Assembly: GCA_031285565.1 (NCBI GenBank)
Contig: JAITVY010000028.1
Location: 1 to 64,000 of the forward strand
DNA: 64,000 nucleotides
Reading direction: 5' to 3'
Origin: Tannerella sp.
GTDB lineage: Bacteria > Bacteroidota > Bacteroidia > Bacteroidales > Tannerellaceae
Both the position numbers and the translations under genes were made by a program. Under the pieces are notes generated by a model. It saw nothing but the letters and a program-made list of their open reading frames with translations. It made no database searches and was not told the DNA's origin. This document shows positions 56,902 to 64,000 of this stretch, piece by piece (within the stretch, counting starts at the first letter, position 1; each line of letters opens with the position of its first letter).

Positions 56902-57426
56902 ATGGCTTTAATTAAATCTGTCAGAGGATATACTCCAGTCATCGGGAAAGACACCTATTTAGCTGAAAATGCAACAATTATTGGAGACGTAGTTATAGGC
57001 GACGGTTGCAGTATCTGGTTCAGTACCGTATTACGCGGTGATGTCAATTCCATCAGGATCGGAAATGGTGTAAATATACAAGACGGATCTGTTTTACATA
57101 CTCTTTATGAAAAATCCACAGTTGAAATAGGAAACAATGTTTCTGTCGGACATAATGTAATCATCCATGGAGCTAAAATATGCGACAGTGCGCTTATCGG
57201 CATGGGTTCTGTGATTCTGGATCATGCAGTAATTGGAGAAGGCGCCATCATTGCAGCGGGTTCAGTTGTATTGAGCAATACGCAGGTTGAACCGGGAAGT
57301 ATATATGCCGGTATTCCGGCTAAGTTTGTAAAAAAAGTAGCTCCCGAACAAGCAAAAGAAATAAATCAGAAAATAGCTAATAATTACCATATGTATGCAT
57401 CCTGGTACACAAATGGAAATGATTGA
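56902..57426 (+). CDS. Gamma-class carbonic anhydrase family protein
   Basis: This protein (174 aa from the ATG at 56902) is a left-handed beta-helix of hexapeptide repeats, visible as repeated (V/I)G(D/N)(G/N) units such as IIGDVVIGDGCSIWFSTVLRGD (about 25-46). Histidines in DGSVLHTLYEK and VGHNVIIHG (about 85-93) form the metal site between subunits of the trimer. Such proteins (YrdA/PaaY-like) bind zinc or iron and may have carbonic anhydrase or thioesterase-related roles. The promoter at 56867 overlaps an earlier ATG (56872), so 56902 is the start. Confidence 0.92.
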   Translation: MALIKSVRGYTPVIGKDTYLAENATIIGDVVIGDGCSIWFSTVLRGDVNSIRIGNGVNIQDGSVLHTLYEKSTVEIGNNVSVGHNVIIHGAKICDSALIGMGSVILDHAVIGEGAIIAAGSVVLSNTQVEPGSIYAGIPAKFVKKVAPEQAKEINQKIANNYHMYASWYTNGND

Positions 57427-57496
57427 TTAATGCCGGTCAAGAATCAAAGAAATCAATTAATTATCAGTTGCCTCGCAACTTAGAAGTCAACTGAAT

Positions 57497-58618
57497 ATGA
57501 AATATCCGTTAAAAAAAGCATTCTGTATCCTCTGTATAATAATTATTGCAACTACATGGTATATTATTTACAACCAAGTCAATTTTAATGACATAGGCAG
57601 TTTTTACACCCTCCGTAAGCCAATACATGCACGGTTGGTTTTTGCAGGAGACCTGATGCAACATATACCACAGGTAAACGCTGCCCGGACAAACATGGGA
57701 GGTTACGATTATACCTCATCTTTTCAAGGTCTAAAAGAAATAGTAGAACAAGCGGACATAGCAATTTTTAATCTTGAGACAACACTTACTCCAAAAAATC
57801 ATTATACAGGCTATCCGTTATTCCGCTCGCCGGCACAATTAGCTGATGCAATCAAAAATATAGGAATAGACATTGCCGTATTAGCCAACAATCATATATG
57901 TGACAATGGCCGGATTGGAATTGAATTCACAACATCACGCCTTGATTCATTAGCCATTGCATACACCGGCGCTTTCATAGACAGTCTGCAATATCAACAA
58001 TTAAATCCATTGAATTTTACGGCAAACGGTCTACATTTTGCATTATTAAACTATACATACGATACCAATGGAATGCCTGTCCCAAAAGGCACAATTGTAA
58101 ATTTAATCGACACAACAGTTATTGAACACGATCTGCAAAAAATAGATCGTACTAAAACTGATTGTGTAATTGTTTTTTTTCATTGGGGAGACGAATATGT
58201 ACGCCAGCCTAATAAAAAACAACAAATGTTAGCCGACTTTTGTCATAAACGAAATGTTGAAATTGTAATGGGCAGTCACCCACATGTAATTCAACCGGTT
58301 GAAGCATTCTATGATGAAGACAGCATCATCCGCTCCGTTACAGTATACTCCTTAGGTAATTTGGTCTCAAATCAACGGGAACGCTACAGGAATGGCGGAC
58401 TTGTCATTACATTGGACATTGAAAAAACGAAAAATAACCCCATCCGTATAAATCCGTACTATACTCCCGTATGGGTTCAACTACCCGGTTATCGAATTAT
58501 TCCACCTACAATCGGAGATACATTATCAATATCCGAAACTCAACGCATATCTTACCAACAATTTTTGGATGATACACGAAAACTTTTAAAACACAATGAA
58601 GTATTTAAAGAGAGATAG
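57497..58618 (+). CDS. CapA-family (PGA_cap) membrane-anchored protein
   Basis: The 373-residue protein has an N-terminal membrane segment (about 7-24) and a metallophosphatase-like CapA domain: RLVFAGDLMQHIP (about 46-58), FNLETTLTPK (about 95-104), LANNHICDNG (about 133-142), FFHWGDEY (about 226-233) and MGSHPHVIQPVE (about 254-265). CapA of Bacillus takes part in poly-gamma-glutamate capsule formation. In Bacteroidota these proteins are usually stand-alone and of unknown role, so capsule synthesis should not be assumed. The gene follows the gamma-carbonic anhydrase gene by 70 bp. Confidence 0.88.
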   Translation: MKYPLKKAFCILCIIIIATTWYIIYNQVNFNDIGSFYTLRKPIHARLVFAGDLMQHIPQVNAARTNMGGYDYTSSFQGLKEIVEQADIAIFNLETTLTPKNHYTGYPLFRSPAQLADAIKNIGIDIAVLANNHICDNGRIGIEFTTSRLDSLAIAYTGAFIDSLQYQQLNPLNFTANGLHFALLNYTYDTNGMPVPKGTIVNLIDTTVIEHDLQKIDRTKTDCVIVFFHWGDEYVRQPNKKQQMLADFCHKRNVEIVMGSHPHVIQPVEAFYDEDSIIRSVTVYSLGNLVSNQRERYRNGGLVITLDIEKTKNNPIRINPYYTPVWVQLPGYRIIPPTIGDTLSISETQRISYQQFLDDTRKLLKHNEVFKER

Positions 58619-58658
58619 TGTACGCTAAATCAGATTTGTTGGTATTCTGTAAATCCGT

Positions 58659-59921
58659 TTAAACGACAAAACAATTAAACGTAACATTAAGAGATAGTTC
58701 TTTGAGTATCTTTTCCGTCACACCACTATTTTGTCGCACATATTCACTAACAATACATCCGGCCTCTTCTATTAATTTCGGATTTGCAAGAAATTTATCC
58801 ATTTGACTAACAAAAGCAGTCCCATTCGCTAAGGTAAACCCGCCACCATTAGCAATTAAATCCTTCGCCTCCTTAAATTTTTGGTATTTAGGACCAAATA
58901 AAGTCGGAAGACCATAAACAGCAGCCTCCAACGTATTATGAATCCCATCTCCGAACCCACCACCAATATAAGCCACCTGACCATACCGATAGACTGAAGA
59001 AAGCAAACCAAAACTGTCTATAATCAAACAATCCTTATCCGCTATATTTTGATCATTTGTTTCTGATAAGCGCACAGACGGTCTTCCCAACTTCGAAGCA
59101 ATGTCCATTAAATGCGCCCGGTGTATTTCATGAGGAGCAATAATCAATTTTATTTCAGGATGCTCATTAAAATAAGGAATCAGAATATCTTCATCAGGTG
59201 CCCATGTACTTCCTGCGACCAGAACCAGTTGCCCCCCATTACCAACAAATTCCTCTATAATAGGTAGCAATCGAGCCTGACGCTGCACATCCAATACCCG
59301 GTCAAAACGTGTATCACCACAAACACTCACATTTGTAATTCCAAATTCTGAAAGTAATTGTGCAGAATTATCATCTTGTACAAACAAACGGCTATAACAC
59401 TTCAATGCCTTCAGATACCATTTCCCATAAGGTTTAAAAAACAATTGCTCTTTTCGGAAAATAGCTGATATAATATAAGTCGGTATTTTACGCCGTTTAA
59501 GTTCCAATAAATAATTCAACCAAAACTCATATTTAATAAAAATGGCCATTGCCGGATTGGCTAAATTAATGAATTTATTCACTTTATACGGAGTATCAAA
59601 CGGAAGATAACACACAACATCAGCCTCGTCATAATTCTTTCGAACCTCGTATCCCGAAGGAGAAAAAAATGTCAGCAATATTTTATAATGGGGATACTTC
59701 TTACGTATAGTTTCTATGACCGGACGTCCCTGTTCAAACTCTCCTAACGATGCCGCATGAAACCATATATATTTTGCATTCCGGTCAATATGTTCACGTA
59801 ATATCCCATTCGTACGCCACTGCCCTAAACGGGTCATACGAGCTTTCCGATTAAAAAAAGAAGCCATTTCCACCGAAAAAGCGTATAAATGTATAATCAA
59901 TGTATATACCGCCCGCATCAT
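58659..59921 (-). CDS. waaA: 3-deoxy-D-manno-octulosonic acid transferase
   Basis: WaaA (KdtA) adds Kdo from CMP-Kdo to lipid A precursor at the inner membrane, the first core step of lipopolysaccharide. The 420-residue GT30 enzyme starts with a membrane-associated helix, then WFHAASLGEFEQGRPVIE (about 53-70; Glu catalytic site region), a central part with YIGGGFGDGIHNTLEAAVYGLPTLFGP (about 315-341) that binds the sugar nucleotide. Its ATG shares one base with the gltX stop (TAATG), so gltX and waaA are translationally coupled. Confidence 0.95.
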   Translation of the reverse strand: MMRAVYTLIIHLYAFSVEMASFFNRKARMTRLGQWRTNGILREHIDRNAKYIWFHAASLGEFEQGRPVIETIRKKYPHYKILLTFFSPSGYEVRKNYDEADVVCYLPFDTPYKVNKFINLANPAMAIFIKYEFWLNYLLELKRRKIPTYIISAIFRKEQLFFKPYGKWYLKALKCYSRLFVQDDNSAQLLSEFGITNVSVCGDTRFDRVLDVQRQARLLPIIEEFVGNGGQLVLVAGSTWAPDEDILIPYFNEHPEIKLIIAPHEIHRAHLMDIASKLGRPSVRLSETNDQNIADKDCLIIDSFGLLSSVYRYGQVAYIGGGFGDGIHNTLEAAVYGLPTLFGPKYQKFKEAKDLIANGGGFTLANGTAFVSQMDKFLANPKLIEEAGCIVSEYVRQNSGVTEKILKELSLNVTFNCFVV

Positions 59922-61429
59922 TATTTCAAAACATCAATTGCTTGTTGAATACGGCGTAAAGTTTCTTCTTTTCCAAGAGCTTCTGTAATCTGAAAAATAT
60001 GAGGACCTGTACTCATGCCAACCAAGGCTAAACGTAATGCATTCATAATATTACCCAAATGATAGCCTTTTTGCTCGATCCAATCTTTCACAGTCGTTTC
60101 TGTTCCCTCTATATCAAAAGGTTCACAAGCCTTAAAAACATCAATCAATTCTCCTAATTGTACTGCACTATCTTCTTTCCATCGTTTCTTGGCAGTTTTC
60201 TCATCATACCCGGTAGGTGCCACAAAAAAGTAAGATGCCTGTGTCCAGAATTCGGGAATAAAACTCACACGTTCTTTCACTAGACCTACAACTTTTTCCA
60301 CATAGGAAAATGCAGTTTTTATTCCATGACTCTCAAGTATCGGTATGAACATGTTGGCTAGCTTCTGATTTGAATATCCCTGGATATATTGATGATTAAA
60401 CCATTTACCCTTCTCATAATCAAACTTCGCTCCGCTTTTACTACAATGACTCAAATCAAAAAGGTCAATCATCTCCTGTATCGAAAGCAATTCCTGATCA
60501 TTACCCGGATTCCAGCCCAGTAAAGCCAGAAAATTAACAACAGCTTCCGGTAAATAACCACTCTCACGATAGCCCGAAGAAACCTCTCCACTTTTCGGAT
60601 CATGCCATTCCAAAGGGAAAACAGGAAAACCCAACCGGTCACCGTCCCGTTTGCTCAACTTTCCACCACCTTCAGGTTTCAGTAACAAAGGCAAATGCGC
60701 AAACAAAGGCATTGTATCCTCCCAATCCAGGTATCTGTATAACAATACATGTAATGGTGCACTTGGAAGCCATTCTTCCCCCCGTATAACATGAGTAATT
60801 TTCATTAAATGATCATCCACTATATTAGCCATATGATAAGTAGGCAATTGATCAGCCGATTTATATAACACCTTATCATCTATAATTGAAGAATTGATAA
60901 CTACTTCGCCACGAATCAAATCATTCACCACTATATTTTTATCCGGCTCAATCTTGATACGCACCACATAACGATGACCTGCATCAATCAACGATTTCAC
61001 ATCCTCATCCGAAAGAGTCAATGAATTTCGCATTTGCATCCGCGTTGATGCATCATATTGAAAATTAGGAATTTCTTTTCGCTTAGAGTCCAATTCTTCC
61101 GGCGTATCAAATGCTAAGTACGCCAATCCGGCAACTAAAAGTTGATCAACATATTTTTTATAGATGTCCTTTCGCTCACTCTGACGGTATGGACCATAAT
61201 TACCCCCTACTACTCCTACCCCTTCATCAAAAGTAATTCCCAGCCATTTGAAAGATTCGATAATGTACTCTTCTGCCCCGGGAACGAATCGTTGCGAATC
61301 GGTATCTTCAATACGAAGAATCATTTCACCATTTTGTTGCTTGGCAAACAAATAATTGTATAAAGCCGTACGAACACCGCCAATATGAAGCGGTCCCGTC
61401 GGACTGGGAGCAAAGCGTACTCTTACCAT
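59921..61429 (-). CDS. gltX: Glutamyl-tRNA synthetase
   Basis: A class I aminoacyl-tRNA synthetase of 502 residues that charges tRNA-Glu. The HIGH-like motif is HIGG (16-19) in [14 protein letters not shown], and the KMSKS-like motif is KLSKRDG (about 258-264). The anticodon-binding domain is C-terminal. The HipA-like kinase at 37.8 kb belongs to a family in which E. coli HipA inactivates this enzyme. The promoter TAATTTTG is at 61501-61508, 71 bp upstream. Confidence 0.97.
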   Translation of the reverse strand: MVRVRFAPSPTGPLHIGGVRTALYNYLFAKQQNGEMILRIEDTDSQRFVPGAEEYIIESFKWLGITFDEGVGVVGGNYGPYRQSERKDIYKKYVDQLLVAGLAYLAFDTPEELDSKRKEIPNFQYDASTRMQMRNSLTLSDEDVKSLIDAGHRYVVRIKIEPDKNIVVNDLIRGEVVINSSIIDDKVLYKSADQLPTYHMANIVDDHLMKITHVIRGEEWLPSAPLHVLLYRYLDWEDTMPLFAHLPLLLKPEGGGKLSKRDGDRLGFPVFPLEWHDPKSGEVSSGYRESGYLPEAVVNFLALLGWNPGNDQELLSIQEMIDLFDLSHCSKSGAKFDYEKGKWFNHQYIQGYSNQKLANMFIPILESHGIKTAFSYVEKVVGLVKERVSFIPEFWTQASYFFVAPTGYDEKTAKKRWKEDSAVQLGELIDVFKACEPFDIEGTETTVKDWIEQKGYHLGNIMNALRLALVGMSTGPHIFQITEALGKEETLRRIQQAIDVLK

Positions 61430-61500
61430 AATCAGTCTGTTCTTAAATTAAAGGACTAGTCAGTTTACCAAACCAATCCCGTCTACTTGTATTTCACGGG

Positions 61501-61508
61501 CAAAATTA
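61501..61508 (-). promoter_or_regulatory. -7 element of gltX-waaA
   Basis: The minus strand reads TAATTTTG followed by CC, a match to TAnnTTTG. Confidence 0.6.
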
Positions 61509-61601
61509 GCGTTTTTTTTGTCATCTCGAACATTTTTACATATATTTAGGGCTGAAAAGAACAGCTAAGATTTATCTTTTTTAAGTATGAAACGAAGTAT
61601 T

Positions 61602-61685
61602 TATTAATTCAAAATTCAACATTTAAAATTTGAAATGGAAGATCGACCATAGCTAATCCGGAATTTTGAATTAATAATTTTAAAT
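61602..61685. repeat. AT-rich inverted repeats upstream of the 7TM-HD gene
   Basis: A perfect 16-bp inverted repeat (61602-61617 with 61661-61676) is interleaved with a second 10-bp one (61621-61630 with 61676-61685). The arrangement A-B-A'-B' does not form one simple hairpin. It ends 12 bp before the start codon of the next gene. Confidence 0.55.
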
Positions 61686-61697
61686 AGAAACAATCGT

Positions 61698-63764
61698 ATG
61701 AAATCAAGAAAAACGACTATACAATCTATTGCATATTTTATCATTACGGCAATGCTTATAGCATATTTCTTTCCACGTGAAGGAAAATTCCGTTATCAAT
61801 TCTTTGAAGGCAAACCCTGGAAATACGGATTACTGACCGCACCGGTAGATGTACCTATATACAAAACAGAAGATGAATTAAATGCCGAAAAAGACACGAT
61901 CCGTAAACGATTTGAACCTTATTACCGGGTCAATTCGGATGTTAAAAACATTCAGATAGAAAAATTAAATACAGACTTTAAACCTTCTGCAACCCAGAAA
62001 CCCGGAAGTGTCGCCTATGTACGATACATCAATACCCAGCTAAGTAAAATATACGATAAAGGAATCCTTTTACCATCAGATATCGAAGAACTGAAGCAAA
62101 AAGAACAAACACGCATCTATATTTTAAAAAATAACCTTTCCGAACTTAAAAACATTAAAGACTTTTATTCTACGAAATCAGCATATGAAGAAATCATCGA
62201 TAAAACACCGCTTACATTAGATAAAGAGGTATTAAAATCATATAATATCAATAATTATCTGGTTGAAAACATTACCTATGATAAAGACATGTCCGAACGG
62301 ATATTAAATGAACAAATCCAGCGTATCCCTCTGTCAACCGGAATCATACAGGCTGGCGAACGGATTGTCGACAGGGGTGAAATCATTGATGGCAGAACTT
62401 TTAATGCCCTTCGTTCTCTCAAAATTATACACGAAACCAAATCAGGTGGAAATCAACGAACCGGAGTAATCTGGGCCGGACAATTAATTCTCGTTTTCGG
62501 TATTTTATTTTGTTGTGCAATCTATCTGGCCACTTTTTCACCCGAAATATTCTATAATCGCCGGAATGTATTATTCATTCTGTTATTTATTCTCTCCTTC
62601 TGTATTCTTTCGGAAGTAGTCGTTAAATACGACCTTACGAATATATACGTTATCCCATATGCAATTATGCCGATTATTGTTCGAACATTTTTCAGATCGC
62701 ATACAGCCTTGTTTACGCATTTGATTACCGTTCTTCTATGCTCATTGGTTGCACCCTTTGCGCACGAATTTTTGTTGATGCAAATTATAACCGGAATTGT
62801 CGTTATTTTTACATTAAAAGAATTAACACAACGTTCGCAACTACTACGTTGTGCATTTTTCATCTTACTATCTTACATACTATGTTATCTAAGCTTATCA
62901 CTCTATCAGGAAGGTGATCTCAATAAAATCAACTGGCTGGTACTTATTTTCTTCGGAATAAACTTCATTCTGCTGATGTTTTCATATCTTTTGATTTATG
63001 TATTGGAAAAAATGTTCGGATATGTCTCTTCCATTACATTAGTAGAATTGTCCAATATTAATACACCTATATTAAAAAAATTATCAGAAACAGCTCCAGG
63101 AACTTTTCAACACTCAATGAATGTCTCAATCCTGGCAGCCGAAGCAACCGCAAAAGTCGGAGGAGATGTGCAATTAGTTCGTACCGGTGCATTGTATCAC
63201 GATATAGGCAAAATGGTGAATCCCGCCTTTTTTACCGAAAATCAAAAAGGAGGAGTAAATCCACATGATAATTTACCATTCGAAGAAAGTGCGCAAATTA
63301 TTATTAGCCACGTAACCGAAGGAGTAAAAATGGCTGAAAAAGCTAAACTGCCACAGGCAATTATCAATTTTATCCGTACACATCATGGTACCGGAAAAAC
63401 AAAATATTTCTATAACTCTTATAAAAATGCCTATCCCGATCAACCAATTGACGAAGAACTATTCACATATCCCGGCCCAAATCCTTATACAAAAGAAACC
63501 GGTGTTCTGATGATGGCCGATGGTGTCGAAGCTGCTTCCAGAAGTTTGAGCGAATATACAGACGAATCTATCAAAGGATTAGTTGATAAAATTATTGATG
63601 GACAAATAGCAGACAATTTATTGCAGAATACCCCTCTGACCTTCAATGACATCAGTATCACCAAAGCTACATTTATCGACAAACTCAAAACGATGAATCA
63701 TACCCGGATCAGTTATCCCGATCTGAAAACCAAAAATAACGATAAAACCAAAATCAGGTATTAA
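61698..63764 (+). CDS. 7TM-HD cyclic-dinucleotide phosphodiesterase (PgpH-like)
   Basis: A 688-residue membrane protein: one N-terminal membrane segment (about 9-24), an extracellular 7TMR-HDED domain (about 30-255), seven membrane segments (about 258-455), and a cytoplasmic HD domain. Metal and catalytic motifs are HSMNVSILAAEA (about 474-485), YHDIGKM (about 501-507), SHVTEG (about 536-541) and RTHHGTGKT (about 556-564). PgpH homologues degrade cyclic di-AMP. The YbbR-type CdaR-like protein at 6.8 kb would fit a c-di-AMP system, but no cyclase is in this window. Confidence 0.93.
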   Translation: MKSRKTTIQSIAYFIITAMLIAYFFPREGKFRYQFFEGKPWKYGLLTAPVDVPIYKTEDELNAEKDTIRKRFEPYYRVNSDVKNIQIEKLNTDFKPSATQKPGSVAYVRYINTQLSKIYDKGILLPSDIEELKQKEQTRIYILKNNLSELKNIKDFYSTKSAYEEIIDKTPLTLDKEVLKSYNINNYLVENITYDKDMSERILNEQIQRIPLSTGIIQAGERIVDRGEIIDGRTFNALRSLKIIHETKSGGNQRTGVIWAGQLILVFGILFCCAIYLATFSPEIFYNRRNVLFILLFILSFCILSEVVVKYDLTNIYVIPYAIMPIIVRTFFRSHTALFTHLITVLLCSLVAPFAHEFLLMQIITGIVVIFTLKELTQRSQLLRCAFFILLSYILCYLSLSLYQEGDLNKINWLVLIFFGINFILLMFSYLLIYVLEKMFGYVSSITLVELSNINTPILKKLSETAPGTFQHSMNVSILAAEATAKVGGDVQLVRTGALYHDIGKMVNPAFFTENQKGGVNPHDNLPFEESAQIIISHVTEGVKMAEKAKLPQAIINFIRTHHGTGKTKYFYNSYKNAYPDQPIDEELFTYPGPNPYTKETGVLMMADGVEAASRSLSEYTDESIKGLVDKIIDGQIADNLLQNTPLTFNDISITKATFIDKLKTMNHTRISYPDLKTKNNDKTKIRY

Positions 63765-63765
63765 C

Positions 63766-63792
63766 AAATCCTAAATCCCTAAAGAGACCTTT
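63766..63792. repeat. Post-stop repeat, copy 2
   Basis: Directly after the 7TM-HD stop: TCCTAAATCCCTAAAGAGAC followed by CTTTAGGA. The outer bases TCCTAAA/TTTAGGA can pair. It resembles the copy after the S9 peptidase stop (21752-21781). Confidence 0.4.
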
Positions 63793-63856
63793 AGGAGTAT
63801 CATGCTATTTATCCTATCAAAATGACGATGGTTTGTATTTCATTTTCAATTCAACA

Positions 63857-64000
63857 TTAATTCTCCACATCATAATGCAGAATTATTTGCCGGAATTCCG
63901 GGTACACTTGCATTTGTTGATAAGCACTATCTAATATTTCACGGATAGAAAGAATAGGCATAGACAATTCTAACTTCAGCATAATCTGACGAATGTGGAG
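63857..64000 (-). CDS. Partial gene, C-terminal 47 residues of an unidentified protein
   Basis: A minus-strand frame runs from the window edge to a TAA at 63857 and ends in ...PEFRQIILHYDVEN. It is open over all visible codons, has a protein-like composition, and lies convergent to the 7TM-HD gene. I do not recognise the family; the 5' part lies outside the window. Confidence 0.6.
   Translation of the reverse strand, partial: LHIRQIMLKLELSMPILSIREILDSAYQQMQVYPEFRQIILHYDVEN

Noticed and set aside
57497..58618. Capsule (poly-gamma-glutamate) synthesis locus
   Set aside because: Only the CapA-like gene is present, with no capB or capC partners.

Overview
The window comes from the chromosome of a member of the Bacteroidota, most likely order Bacteroidales (Porphyromonadaceae, Tannerellaceae or Dysgonomonadaceae-like). 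The evidence is the AT-rich sequence, many promoters of the Bacteroidota type TAnnTTTG, few Shine-Dalgarno sites, a SusC/SusD locus with an ECF sigma/FecR regulator pair, an RpoC of about 1,420 and RpoB of 1,270 residues, families almost confined to this phylum (DUF5606, DUF4831, DUF4874/DUF4832, long NusB), and an arginine-pathway carbamoyltransferase of the N-succinylornithine type. A PorT-like outer-membrane protein suggests a type IX secretion system.

Layout. 0-9 kb: tRNA-Gln, then rsfS-ftsH-cdsA, a convergent porT-like gene, a tiny 2[4Fe-4S] ferredoxin, a DUF3276 (PUR) gene, and nusB-yajC-ybbR-coaE followed by a DUF5606 gene. 9-21.6 kb: pgeF, a secreted PHP-family phosphodiesterase, a POT peptide transporter with a DUF4831 gene, DUF3467, the argF'/proA/proB amino-acid group interrupted by a lipoprotein gene, an NfnAB-like flavoprotein pair and a GroES-like gene. 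21.7-37.1 kb: a secreted S9 peptidase, then a polysaccharide utilisation locus (GH42, GH31, DUF4874/DUF4832 lipoprotein, SusD, SusC, FecR, ECF sigma). The susD gene carries a frameshift at a T6 tract, and a candidate 78-nt antisense RNA lies against the susC leader. 37.1-42.3 kb: tag, diverging from a HipA-like kinase/DUF3037 pair, an Omp28-type lipoprotein with three repeats, and a HerA/DUF853 ATPase.

42.3-56.7 kb is the transcription/translation core on the minus strand: rpsU-xer-hpf, tRNA-Thr(TGT), tRNA-Thr(GGT), tuf, tRNA-Trp, secE-nusG-rplKAJL-rpoBC, with hairpins at three boundaries that look like processing or attenuation sites. 56.7-64 kb holds a gamma-carbonic anhydrase, a CapA-like protein, gltX-waaA, a PgpH-like 7TM-HD phosphodiesterase and the 3' end of an unidentified gene.

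Most of the window is conserved housekeeping. The accessory parts are the PUL, the HipA/DUF3037 pair, the isolated lipoproteins and several intergenic repeat or hairpin families. No CRISPR array, insertion sequence, rRNA, prophage or riboswitch was recognised.
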